This document shows, one piece after another, positions 31,769-44,022 of a stretch of 64,000 nt of DNA. The position numbers were made by a program, and so were the translations under genes. The DNA is taken from NCBI GenBank assembly GCA_010909725.1, contig JAACMV010000022.1:1302001-1366000 (forward strand). The letters run 5' to 3'. The notes below the pieces were generated by a model, which had not been told where the DNA came from, did not search any database, and saw only the letters and a list, made by a program, of their open reading frames with translations. The first letter of the stretch is position 1; every line of letters starts with the position of its first letter. Source of the stretch: Picochlorum sp. 'celeri' (taxonomy: Eukaryota; Chlorophyta; Trebouxiophyceae).

Positions 31769-33654
31769 TGTGCACCGTGGCTGTGCAAGAAGAATATCCC
31801 AGCATGGAGACAACACAGATTGACGTGAAATTAAAGTATACCAGATTTCTGTTGCTCGACAACGAACAGTATGTATCTCATCAACCTTCAGATTATGATA
31901 ATGCGAACATTCCGCGCAGGATCATTTACAAATTCGAAAATCTGACCTTCTGCGAGATCAAAAAGCTGTTTGAGACAGCGGAGAAGAGCAGACTGGTTCA
32001 CAAATGTAGCAAAGGTACGATCTCACGAACAACTTCAATTCGATGCCCTTGCTGATCCATCATCACCACTTTCTTCATCCAGGTAACGAGAGTTTGGTGC
32101 CAGGTGACGATACCCTTGACATCTTGGAGCAGAAGAGGAAGGAAGCGGGGCATCAGGACTATGTGGCATGGTTGGCTTCTTGTGTCCATTCCGACCCGTT
32201 CTTTGGCAAGAACTGCGAGCGTCGAGCCAATGAACGCTCCGAAACATATGTGGCATTGCAAAAGCCGACGGAGACCATTGCTGTACTGACTTGCTCAAGG
32301 GGACAGCAGAAAGCAGTGCCGGCAACAAGCAAGCAAGGAAAGAAAGTCAACTGTGAATACAGAACCCGCCTCACAAAGTTTCGATACGAGGATGCCATCT
32401 ACGCTGAGGCACTTCAGACCCACACAAATCACGAACCGGGTTCTGGAGATTACCACGAGCCTGAGACACCTCGACTGAAGAGGGCATTGGATGACCTGTA
32501 CGACCTTGGATTCAAACCTGCAAAGGCTGTCAACGTTATCAAGTATCAGACAGGTGCCACCCGGCATGATCTCACGGTTGAGGAACGACATCTCTTGAAT
32601 AAGACGATGGCAATTAGAGTCAAAAAAGCATACAATGGTGTTCGCTGATGCTGTGCATTGCCTGAATCGAAAAGGTGATGTGACATTGGCTCTCCTGGTG
32701 CGAGATCCATATGGCATGGGCTTCCCAGTGGCCTACTGCATATGCTCGGGGGGCGAGGATTCCACCAAATGGAAAAAATTCATCAGAGCCGTTGTAGATG
32801 CATGTGATGTAGAGATCGATGACATCACCTTCATGATTGACAAATCCACATGCTGCATCTCTGCTTTGGACCAGCTCAACTGCTTCTGGGTCCTGTGTGC
32901 TTTCCATTTCATGCAGAGCATCGGGCGCAAAATGAAAAGCCACGGCAGTGGCGTGTCTGGACGCAGTGATCGCGACAAATCCAACCGAAACACAATCTTC
33001 AGATATGTCAACAAGCTCAGGCTCGTCAAGGACGAGGGTGCCTTTGATTCTGTGGCGTATGAATTCATGACCTTCCTGGAGAATGAAAACCTGGCCGAGA
33101 TGAAGGAATATTTCATCAAAAATTGGATGACAATCAGCGATCGGTGGTCTCAATATGGAAGGAAACACATTGCCTTCTTGAAATCAAACACCAACAATCT
33201 GATTGAGCGGCTCTTCAGGACTGTCCAAGAAGAGTTCCTTGACAGGGAGAGACTGGGTCGCAGAGACAGCCTCATCCTAAAATTCCTCGACGAAGTAACA
33301 CCACGATACCTTGATCGACTGCAGAAGCGATTACAAGGGGCCGAAAAGGCCAATGCGCGAGTCAACCAAAACAAGCATTTGACAGGTGTCGACACGCGTG
33401 GCAGAACCATGCAGCCCTATTGTGCCACTGGCCAAGGGTCCCTCAGCGACTCGTGCCTCATCAAATTCAATGTGGATAATCAGATGTTCTACTGCTGTAC
33501 CGGAGACCTCAGCTGCACTTGTGATGACAACGACGACGACATTTGTATGCATGTCGAAGCTGCCATGAAAAAGTACCCCATCACCTACGAGATGGTGAGA
33601 AAGGTGGCGTCTGTCGTGAAAAGCCGCCAACACGAGTATGTCCAGAAGATATAG
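31717..33654 (+). pseudogene. MULE (Mutator-like) transposase with SWIM finger
   Basis: The core has VFADAVHCLNRKGDV (first catalytic D), TFMIDKSTCC (second D), VLCAFHFMQS (the CxxH box) and NLIERLFRTVQ (Glu). The C-terminus has a SWIM zinc finger, CTCDDNDDDICMH, a CxCx7CxH pattern seen in MULE/FAR1-type proteins. An intron at 32015-32082 (GTACGA...TCCAG) joins HKCSKG to NESLVPGDD in frame. At about 32637 the frame changes by one base exactly before the first catalytic box, so the copy is broken or the sequence has an error there. No terminal inverted repeats were recognised. Confidence 0.8.
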
Positions 33655-33779
33655 GCTACAAGCAATGCTGCATTCTGTGGTATAATAATGGTTTCTACCT
33701 GGTGTGGCATTTGAGTGGCCACAAACACATGCTTTTTCTTTCTGCGTCTTCTGAGCATTCACCTGAGTATCCATGAGGA

Positions 33780-36700
33780 TCTCCCAGAAAGGGAGTTTAT
33801 AGATAGATGGGAGCTGAAGCTGTTGCAAAGGCTTGAAGATTCTGTGAGTGGTCTAGGCACACTCGCTATGATCTCAAGCCAGCTCCGGAGGCGTCTGCGT
33901 CGGTGCTGTCTATCTACTCGTGTGAACAATCTAGTGCCTTGCTTCACGCTATATGTATCTAATGTCATAGTGCATTTAGGGTGTATCTGCCATCCTAGTT
34001 CGCCTTGAAGGCCATTCATGACATATGTTCCTGTCTCCTGATTCTGGAGAATGGCCCTCTGAAGATCTGCGAGATGGTATGCATATATGCTAGATGTAAA
34101 TAATAGGGTAGGTGGCTCGTACCGTAAATAAGCAGGCTCGTGATGGTAAACTATGGGCTGTAGCTCAAAATTGGGAACAGCCGGGATGCCTCTCTGTAGA
34201 AGGTGGATGGGCAAACAGGCAGGTATGCCTGTATGCTGACCATCCTGCATCCTCAAAAAGATATTCCACGCTAATTGAACCCATGCTTTCTCGGCGCCAG
34301 CTGTAAATAAAAGAATATACCACTTCAAATCACGCGCAGATAGGTGGGCCTGAAGGGGTAAACAGCCAAGGCCTCCTTCTTTTGGATTGGCTGCAAAAGC
34401 TGTGCTTCTCCAAAAGTTGCTCTGGAGGAGTTGGCGTATGGCTGTCCAGATTGTCTTTACTTGTGCTTGAGTGGGCTTCACAACTTCTGCATAGTATAAA
34501 TCTTTAGGAAGCAGGTATGTCGAGAACAATTCTAAATTTGCTAAATGGTGATAAATGTCTTGCGTTGACTTTTCGAATGGCTGTTTTCAGTTTGGCGACT
34601 CGAGTGTCCCAGTCTATGGCAAAGGCGCCTGTATGTGCCTGGACCTGGAAACCTAGGATTGTTGCTTCACTCACCACCTGGAGCCCTGCGATCGTCCGGG
34701 GGGTGCTCTGCCGGCTGTCCAATGGGGAGGAGCAATGTTTTGGTCATATTCAGGACCTGTCCAGTGCCTCGTCCAAATCGATGCATGATGTTGATGAATC
34801 GCGAAACATCCGCGTAACTACTTAATGGTACCGTGTTGTCATCTGCATATTGTAATGTAGGAATATAGAGCTCGTGAGGGCAGTGCTGTAGTCCTCCGCG
34901 AAGATAGTGTTGCATCTTGTGTGTCATAGGCAGTCTGATGCCAATTCTGTGTTTTTCTAGCCATCTGGCGAGGATATGGCCGATCAAAAGGTACAAATAT
35001 GGAGAAACAGGATCGCCCTGGCGTACGCCGGCTTCAAATTTTCTGCGTTTGGAAAATGCTCCATTATAGTAGACCTGACTATACGTATTCTCCAGCAAGA
35101 CTGCGATCCAGTGTTGGAGTGAGGGGAGGCATCTGCAAGCATTGGCAAATTTTCATGAGAAATCGTCGATCAAACCTTATCATATGCTTTGGAAAAGTCG
35201 CAAACCGCTAGGAAGGGCTGATTTCTGCTCTAGTTGCAAGTGCTGTGGAATGAGTTGGAGAGGCCACACTTTGTTCCATAGGGCTCCGCCCTGGCAGAAA
35301 GGCTGTCTGTGTGGGGCTGATCAACCCGCTGCAGCGGTCCTTTCAATTTCGCAAGAAGTATCTGAGTAAAAATTCGATAATCTTGTTGAGGAGGGGTGAT
35401 GGGTCTGTAATTGATGGCCTGATACCTGGGTCCTTTTTGTAAATAGGGATAATGAGACCCTCCAGAAAGGACTGAGGCATGTCATGCAAGAGACCAGTGA
35501 AGACTTTGGCCAATATCGAGGCAAAGGAATCCTTCAGGAGCCGATACGTGACAATCTTAATGCCATCTAGGCCTGCTGCCGGGGCTTCATTCGTTTGATG
35601 GCATTTCCTGACATCTTGTTCTGTGATCATGTCGGGAAAGCCTGTGCTGGAAAAACTGTTCGATCTGTTGGCGTGAGGGAGTGTAGGATTTCCTCCTGAA
35701 TCTCTTCTGATAATATGTCCTGTTGTGAAATGTCTGCATAGTGATCAATGAGGATATTTGCACAGGCCGTCGAGTCCCCTTGTAACTGCTGTTGGCTATC
35801 TTGAAGTCTGTAATCGGTGGTGGAATATCTGTATGGGGTCAACGGCATGGCATGACTTTCTGTGTCTGCATCCCATTGTTGTTCAGCATTCGGCTGGTGA
35901 TCGACATGAGCGTAGCGATGTTGGAGCTGATGACTGGTGAATGAAAGCGCTCATGGCTGCTTCTTGCTCTCGAAGTTGTCTGACAGCCTCCAGTTCTTTA
36001 CCTCGAAATTTCCGTTGTGCCCTGTACGACAGGCGTGCAATGGTGCCTTTGATGTCAAGCCATGTCTTATAAGTGATCGTATCTTGTCTGGCAAGGGTAC
36101 TAAAGCGCTGAGAAAATTCATCACGGAAATTTTGCAAGATGCTGGCATCGTTTCTGAATTGAGTTGGGATGCGTCTTCTGTAGGCCTTCTTCGTCGGGGT
36201 GGTTATCGGAGTCTGGCGCCTGAGCGACACGATAACCGCCGCGTGATCTGTGTGGACCACCGAAGATGCAATGGACTGCACTGTGATGGATTTCAGAAGT
36301 GGTTCCAATTGCTTTGAACCATAGAATCTGTCTAATCTGCTCTTGGTGACGCTACGTGGGTCTTGCTGTGTCACATGCTCGTGTGTGTAGGCAGCTCGGT
36401 CCCTGAGGGTATTGCTGCCCAAGTCGCATATATCTGTGCTATCAAACGCAGTGGCCCATAATTTGGCTGTGCGTCTGTATGGATGTGCTCTGTGGAGGGT
36501 GGTGGTTGTATCACGCTGATGTGAGACAAAATTATAGTCACCGCCCCAGAGAACCTGTTGGCTGTTCTCCAGTTGTTGTTTCAGGATGCGGAGGCATGGC
36601 TGTATATCCGAATCTCGTGCTGAGCCTGTATTAGGAAAATATACCGAGCTAATACGCACGTCTAATCCAGGTCCTTTGAAACGGCCAGTCAGTACCCTGC

Positions 36701-36838
36701 TTGGGAGATCATGCATGATGGGTAATGTTAAGTGTTTCCATGATGGAGTGCTAAAGCGGTTGTTGCACAGCAGAAAAACAGAAGCGAACGTTGATGTCGA
36801 TTCAAGTAAGATGATTAAATCAAACGTTTGATAAGAAA
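33780..36838 (-). mobile_element. LINE, family 4, truncated at both ends
   Basis: On the minus strand the endonuclease comes first: LIILLEST at the 5' edge, WGGDYNFV, KSRLDRFYGSK and VVHTDHAAV (about 35883-36838). Reverse transcriptase pieces follow in changing frames: DVRKCHQTNEAPAAGLDGI (35343-35630), LQYADDNTVPLSS (34667-35098), and a C-terminal part ending TYSVKQGTRLFTRVDRQ (33759-34529). At least four frame changes show decay. The zinc knuckle and 3' UTR are absent; the sequence meets the MULE flank near 33780. It differs in sequence from the family 1 and 2 copies; its relation to family 3 cannot be judged because their sequences do not overlap. Confidence 0.8.
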
Positions 36839-37570
36839 TGGATCATAAACATGTGATATATCACACGGGTCATTGGGCCTGCATTCCCAATCCACGACCA
36901 ACCAACAGCCGAGGTAGCTCATGGGAGAAAATTGAAGGCTCCTCATGTTTCTTGAAGCTGTCACCCTTTCATACTGATACGTACAGTGTATATGCCAGGA
37001 TAAGATGTAAGATACATCATCGCGCAGGCCCTTGCCAATCCAAATACAGTTGGCAGACACAAATCTAAGTGCATCTTGTAGAGACCATCTGAAATCCTTC
37101 CAAACAAATTGAAAACCTCTATGACTTACTTGAACATCATAAATAAATAAATAAATAAATAAATAAATGACTTGTATCTATTATAGCAAGGTCTTGAACC
37201 ACGGCGACGAAGTGACCTTGGTACATAGATCAGAGGTGTTTGCATGATGCATTCTCAACGTTCCTGTGAATTTACACATCGATTTTACCAAGCAGAGCGA
37301 ATGAGAATCAACGTGAGGGGTGAATATCGATAGGCCAACGACGGTTGTCCACCAATCACTCCTCTTTAATAGAAGGCTTCCTAACCGAATTTGAGTGCTC
37401 TGCCAGAACACGAACTCGAAGGAGAATACAGTTGCAAAATAATGTAATTCTAGGCTGATCCTTATCATGAAAAGTTTCATGTTACAAGACCTTGGATGAC
37501 CATGATGCAAAGTTCCAGCAATATGATGAACCCTCTAGTCTCCTGAATAACATACCATGCATCTGCAACC
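36839..37570. other. Spacer with AAAT microsatellite
   Basis: Nothing gene-like is convincing. Seven tandem AAAT units lie at about 37140-37168. The right part could be the 5' UTR of the LINE that follows. Confidence 0.4.
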
Positions 37571-37776
37571 AACGTTGGTTTTAGCCAATCTCCCAAAGAA
37601 AATCCAGCTGTCGATTTAGTCCATCGCAGACATCACTGGACCGGCCAGAAAGATCGGTTTCGGCCATCTTCGACTTATCCTGCAAATACGAGGCTACACT
37701 CCCGTTCCCCTCTATCAGGCCCGTAAATAAAACCTGGTCGCCATCCGGCACAGGTGAGGATACCATCACGCACCCT

Positions 37777-38701
37777 GTGGATATCATCTTCCCACGAACA
37801 CCTATCGTGCGAAGTTTCGTCCTCCAAGGTGTGCCGGTACATGCCAACCCCAGCCAGCTCATCCAAATGCTTCGAGAGCATTTCAAGTTGAATGTGCACT
37901 CTGCAGTCCCCAAAGGGCGGACTCTGGAGGGATCCTCATATGTGAATCGGAACACAGCCTTGTGCCAATTCGATGAATGGATCATTGAAGTGGAGACGCC
38001 AAAACCTATGGCGAAACAAATCCTTGCAAAGAGAGAACAGACGGGCATGAGGGATCTCACTCTCTTCCCATATAACCCAGAAGAAACCATGATGCGCAGC
38101 GAGCCAGTACAGATGCAGTACATCTTTAAACCACCATCCTACCAAACAGTGCTTACTACAGGCAGATCGCCCCACAAAGGGGTGGCAGCTAAGGAAAACG
38201 TAGCCCCAGCCAATGAGGGGGAAGTGCCCAACAAGGTGCACCCTCTCGGTGCTACTCAGCCAACTTCGGAGGCCCAGCCGGGAGAAGATCAGCAACCTAG
38301 ACAGGAGAATCAGGCTGAGGAGGAGGAACAACAGTCGGGAGAGGAGCAACAGTCTGGACAGGAGGAACAGCTTGAGGAGGAGGAGCAACAGTTGGGATAG
38401 GGGCAGCAGACTGGAGCAGAGCAACAGCCTGGAGAGGAACCACAACCGGGCCAGGAGGATCAGCAGCTAACGGAGCAGCAGCAACAGTCGGAAGCAGAGC
38501 AGCAGCTTGGACAGGAGGAACAACAAGCTGGGACAGGAGGAGCAACATGGAGAAGAGGAGCAGATTGACATCGGTCATGACACCAGGACTAAGCTGGCAA
38601 GAGGACGAAATAGGTCACCAGGTACCTGCACCATAGGAACACAGGCATCTCCGACCAAAAAGCTGAGGGTCCGGAGATCCTCCACACCCAAACAAAATTA
38701 A
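37777..38701 (+). pseudogene. LINE family 1 ORF1 protein
   Basis: The first 165 residues form a compact domain that includes VRSFVLQGVPVHANPSQLIQ, reminiscent of an RRM-type RNA-binding fold, though I cannot confirm that. A long Gln/Glu-rich repeat tract (GEEQQSGQEEQ-like units, about 38280-38560) follows, then a basic tail ending STPKQN at 38701. An in-frame TAG at 38398-38400 and a one-base shift near 38530, both inside the repeat, interrupt it. ORF2 starts 4 bp later. Confidence 0.65.
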
Positions 38702-38705
38702 TCAC

Positions 38706-41700
38706 ATGTTTATTAGGGTCCTCTCAATGAACATGAACGGGCTGTCTGAAGTGAAGTTCAACAGCCTTCTAACGCTAATAACATCACACAGCATTGATGC
38801 TGTCCTTTTACAAGAAACTCATCTCAGACCCCACGAGGAATTAGGATATCAATACAGGCTAAACAATATAGGATGGGAATGCTACTGGCATAACAAAGCA
38901 AGAGTGAAATGCAAATCTGGAGGAGTGGCAATCTGGGTCAAATCCCAAGGGCCCAAACGTGGCAGGATCCATATCCAACAGCAAGTCCATAAGACAGCAG
39001 AAGGTCGATTCCTAGGAGTGCATATGAAGTGGGCGGGGCACCACATCCAACTCGGATGTGCGTACATGCCCAACAACCACATGCACACCTACGACCTTAT
39101 TGAGCAGCACCTCCACGGTCTGGCGACAACATCTTTGGAAGAGCACCGGAGCATCTTATGGGCGGGAGACTGGAATTTTGTGGAAGATCTGGTTGCAGAT
39201 ACCTCTTCCACTCGCAGGCAACACAACCGAACAGAGCAATGGGTGGCGACACGATGGCAAGATAGGATGCAGATGCTCGCAGAATGTAAAGGCCCAGAAC
39301 TGCAAAGGTCTCGGAGCTTTACAGCGTTCAAAAATACCCAATACGGGAGAGTAGGCACCCGACTCGATCGATTCTACTCCTCGCATGACCTGTCTCCATA
39401 CATTCGTACAGCGCGTGTTTTGCAGACGAGCAGTTCTGGACTCAAATCTGACCATCGCCCCATCATACTGGACCTGCAAGGAAGGAATATCAGCCCCACT
39501 GTCACGCTGGAAAGGCCAAAGGTCAAACTCCCCAGAGTCAAATGTTCATTTAGGCTGAGCACTCAGCATCTGTCAGAAGCGATCAAAGAACTCCAAGAGT
39601 TTTTTGACACACTGGACCCAAATATACAAGAAGGCGGCCCCATAAGGTATTGACCTCTCGTCAAAAGGAAAATTGCAGTCGTGGCAAATTGGTACTCGAC
39701 AAAGTACGAAATCGACATCAAGAACAAGCTCAGGCGACTGGAAGCAAACCGCGATGAACTCAGCGGATATGAGAGAGACAAGCTGGCATCACAGCTGGCA
39801 TGTATGAATTCGACAGGACCCAAGGTGCAGCTGAAAAATGACCGTCTTGACAAGTCTCTACACATGTACCTCTCCAACGCGAAAAAAAAGGTGCCCACCC
39901 CGCCTCTGATGCAAGACCAGGGAAAAAGCTCGCGATCAATACAAGGGAACCTCGAAGCCTTTGTGATGGAGTATTCTAAAATCTCCTCGCAGCCACATAC
40001 GTGCAGGGCTGCCCAACGACAGCTCCTGGACCTCATTCCAGAGGAAGCCAAAGGGATCTTCGAGGAATTCCACACCACGGATGAAATTCATCCATCCGAG
40101 GTTTTGAGAGCGATGAAGCAGATCAACAGCACAACAGCCCCAGGAGAAGATGGTATTCGACTGTCGGTGTATGCTGCCTTGAAAGGGGTTCTTGCCCCAT
40201 TCTTGGCCAAGCTGTACACCGAGATGATCCAAAAAGGGAAGCACCAGCAAACTTCTTCGATGGCATCATCAGACCCATACCAAAAGGTGAGGTGAGCCCG
40301 GACCCCAAAAAATATAGACCAATCACGCTGCTGAATGTGGACTACAGAATCTTCACCTTTGTGCTCAAGAATCGGCTGACTCTGCCCATGAGTAAGCTCA
40401 TCCCTGAGACACAAACGGCCTTTCTCCCTGGACGACACTCAGCGAAGAATATATGGATTCAAGATGCGGTGCCACACCTCTTGGCACATGAAAACAAATG
40501 GGCATTGGTGGGTCTGTGTGACTTCCAAAAAGCATATGATACCATTGACCGGGGTTTTCTGTTACAGGTTTGCAGAGAACTCCGAATGCCAGGCTTCCTT
40601 ATGGCCTGGATACAAGGTATCATGAAGCATACTAGGAACCGTGTGTATGCCGATAACCACATATCGTCATACAAGCAGTTCCACGCGGGGATCCGACAGG
40701 GCTGTCCGGCCTCGCCCATCCTCTACCTCCTCATTGGGTACATGCTCCACCTCCTCATTGATGCCACGGACATCGGCATCACACTCCAGTGTCCATATAG
40801 AGTGGCCAAATGCCACGATGGGGGACGAGCATTCGATGCATGCAAGCCCACCACCGTGACGCTAAAGTTGAGCCAATATGCAGATGATAGCAAAGTGTTT
40901 CTCAGCAGCCAAGAGCAGGTCAAGACGTTCAGAGCCTGCATGGACATGTTTCATCAGGCTACTGGACAACGATTAAATCGAGACAAGACACACCTGTTGA
41001 CCATCGGCAGGATACCCTCCACCCTGCCCCGTGCAATGGAGGGATTCCAATTGGTGACAAAGGCCAAGGTGCTGGGTATCACCGTGCACCATGGGACAGC
41101 ACCACCGACGGTCGACTGGGAAAGCAAACTGAACAGCATGGCAACGACAGCCAAGGTCATGAAAGCTAACAGGATCTCCTGTTTTGGAAAGTTCCGATTG
41201 TGGAACACCTTTGTCATTTCGAGAATCCTGTATGCTGCAGAATTCACCAGAGTGCCACAAGAGATCCTGAGAGAGATCACCAAGCTCACACGAGAACTGC
41301 TGCCTGATAATGCTCGCTGCTGGAGTACGACACGCATGTCGGCCCCACCACAAGAAGGAGGTTTAGGCTGCCTCAACTTTGCAGCGCATACCCAAGCAAA
41401 ATGGTGCCTGCGGCTGCTACGCGTGGGCACATCGCAACTGTGGTCGCAGCTGGTGTGGAATGCCTTCCTTCTACACCCACATGATGCTCATATTACCTCC
41501 ACCCAGTGCTTGCGCGAGTGCGCATTGCCCCCAATGACGACCATCGTCGAGGGACAAGCATATCTGGTCTCGATCCCAGCGTGCATCGAGACCATCCAGG
41601 CAAACAGGACCCAGCCAGAGCAACAGACGTGGTACAAGGACGACTACCACTGGACCCTAGGCCAAAAAGCCCACCCGATGAAGACGTATACAGTGAAGCT

Positions 41701-42364
41701 GGGCACTCGCTTGTTATCGATGGAGGGGCAGTTAGAGAGGGCCGATGCCTATTACAGATGGCTGTATGCCCTCTGCGGAGCCACACAGGCTCCGGGCAGC
41801 CCCCTGATTCACCAACACCTCTGGAAGCTCCCGATGGACAATACGTGGAAGGAGCCGTTCTGGCATGCGTCCATGGGCGGTTTTATCCGCTCGTCGGGGT
41901 CGAAGCCATGCGCATGTGGCATGTGCGAGACACCCGACATCCTTCACCACTTCAAGCACTGCCCTGTGGCAGCAGCCGTGTACGGCCAGCTGTCGGGCGA
42001 GTCCATCCATGCAGAAAAAGTGCAGTTCCTCGTATGGACAGGAACACCACCCCAGCATGTGCCAAAAAGCATATGGCTCTTCATCTGCGTCAGCGCGGTG
42101 TATGCCATTGACAGAGGCAGACGCTCCATGTACAAATTGAAGTACCATACAGAGGGCCCAGTCCCCCAAACAGATACCATTGTCAGCAAAGGAAAGAGCA
42201 TCGCCGTTCAGACCTTCTGGAGCCTCCTCCATCTCCACGCCAAGAACATGCCTCAAGGCAAGCCAGAGTACGCCTCCCTCCCAATTATAGCCTGGAACAC
42301 CAACACCAACAACTGGTTCCCCAAACCACCACCAGGGGTGCACCTTGTAGGAAGCATCCATTAG
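38706..42364 (+). pseudogene. LINE family 1 ORF2: endonuclease + reverse transcriptase
   Basis: The APE-type endonuclease has LLQETH, WAGDWNFV, TRLDRFYSS and KSDHRPII (38706-39560). The reverse transcriptase has KYRPITLLNVDYRIF, DFQKAYDTIDRGF and SQYADDSKVFL (to about 41300). The C-terminal zinc knuckle is CACGMCETPDILHHFKHCP (about 41910-41970) and the end is LVGSIH. Only two faults are visible: an in-frame TGA at 39651-39653 and a one-base shift near 40240 after EMIQKGK. The copy is therefore young but probably inactive, unless those two faults are sequence errors. Confidence 0.9.
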
Positions 42365-42811
42365 CCAATAGGTAGCTATTCAAACATTCTCCCAGCGATG
42401 GAATAAGAAGCATGGCCCAGAGGTCCATGGGCTGCCAGTGGGCAAAATCTTCCCAGTGCCTCCAAAGCACACTTCCAGGCTTGCCTCGTCGTGTGTGGAT
42501 TCCACTTCCTCCCTTCCATCACTGGAACGAATGGTTTGAGTCAATTGTTTGCAATCAATCAATTATTACACCTTGGCCTAAACGAGGTGATGGTGGTGGG
42601 GATGAGTAAAGGCTCTTTCAAGGAATCGAGCCCCTCAATCCGAATTTGAGGATTAATCCACAATACTGTGCTCATTTCTCACCATGCATCACCACCGGGC
42701 ATGTAAGACTGGAAAATAAAAAATTTATAAATCTCGGCCCCATTCCTGCCAAAAGTAGTAGGCGATTTGACGGGAACAGCAGTATTAATTAAGAGTGGCC
42801 TGAATGAAATT

Positions 42812-43980
42812 ATGAACGGGCACGCAGAAGACCACCAACCTCGGAACATTCTCATAACCGGAGGGGCGGGATTCATTGCGAGTCACGTGGTGATCAAGTT
42901 GGTGAAAAAATACGGACACTACAAGGTATATGCTTCGCTGTGCTGAATGCTATTTTAGTGTACTGGTGTTACATCGCATCACATGTGCAGGTTGTTGTGC
43001 TCGATAAGTTGGATTATTGTGCAACTCTGAACAATCTCAGGCAGGTGAAGGATCACCTCAATTTCAAGTTCATCAAGGGAGATATTCAGAGCCCGGATCT
43101 ACTGTCATATGTCTTAACAACAGAGGAGATCGATACGGTGATGCATTTCGCAGCCCAGACGCACGTGGACAATTCCTTTGGTAACTCTCTTGCCTTTACC
43201 CACAACAACTCGTACGGGACCCACGTGCTGCTGGAGGCATGCAAGAACTACGGGAAGATTACCAAGTTTGTGAATGTGTCGACTGATGAAGTGTATGGGG
43301 AGACCTCCTTGGGAAGTGAGCATGGGTTGACCGAGAGTTCAAGGCTGGAGCCCACCAATCCGTATTCCGCTGCCAAAGCAGGTGCAGAAATGATGGCAAT
43401 GGCGTACTACACATCATACAAGCTTCCAGTGGTGACAACCAGAGGGAATAATGTGTACGGGCCCCACCAGTTCCCCGAAAAAATGATTCCGAAATTCAGT
43501 CTATTGGCGTCTCAGAACAGGAGACTTCCTATTCATGGTGATGGCATGGCAACCCGTTCATATCTGTACGTCAATGATGTCGCGGAAGCGTTCGATGTGG
43601 TTTTGCACCGTGGTGTCCCTGGAGAAGTGTACAACATCGGGACGAGGAAGGAAAGAACTGTCAGGGAAGTTGCGAGCGAGATTTGCAGAGTGTTTGGATT
43701 GGACCCTGATCAATACTTGGAGTTTGTGAGGGACAGGGCATTCAACGACCAAAGGTACTACATTTCTGATGAAAAATTGACTGCTTTGGGATGGGAGGAG
43801 AAGACATCTTGGGAGGTGGGACTTCGGAAGACCATTGAGTGGTACCTAGAAGCCACGAAGCAGCCTGGATACTGGGATAATGGATCTGTTGAATTGGCTC
43901 TGGAAGCCCACCCAAGCCTGCAGACGACGCATGCTGCGTACAGTCCGACGAATCCGCTCGAGACTGTCAAATGGATATAG
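42812..43980 (+). CDS. UDP-glucose 4,6-dehydratase (RHM N-domain type)
   Basis: Two exons, 42812-42925 and 42991-43980, with a 65-nt GT-AG intron, give 367 residues. It is a short-chain dehydrogenase fold: the glycine motif ITGGAGFIASH binds NAD+, the active site is STDEVYGE with YSAAK (Tyr-x3-Lys), and RGNNVYGPHQFPEK and RSYLYVNDVAEAF are typical of the plant RHM/dTDP-glucose 4,6-dehydratase group. It converts UDP-glucose to UDP-4-keto-6-deoxyglucose, the first step of UDP-rhamnose synthesis. In land plants this domain is fused to an epimerase/reductase domain; here it stands alone. Start chosen at the first ATG before the NAD motif. It lies 90 bp after the LINE end, tail-to-tail with the next gene. 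Confidence 0.9.
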
Positions 43981-44022
43981 AAAAAAAATCAATATTTATG
44001 TACATAATGAATGTTCATACAA

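Larger units (their letters stand above)
37571..42720 (+). mobile_element. LINE, family 1, near full length
   Basis: ORF1, ORF2 and a 3' UTR are present in order; the 3' end is at GCATGTAAGACTGGAAAATA (about 42720). A 5'-truncated copy sits at 48855-49547. The 5' end is uncertain; about 200 bp of 5' UTR is assumed. Confidence 0.85.

Noticed and set aside
38280..38560. Gln/Glu-rich tract read in another frame as an Arg/Asn/Ser-rich protein
   Set aside because: Repeat DNA is open in several frames; only the frame joining the ORF1 domain to the basic tail makes sense.
39563..40078. Minus-strand frame of 171 codons
   Set aside because: Antisense of the LINE ORF2 linker; other long antisense frames within the LINEs were discarded for the same reason.
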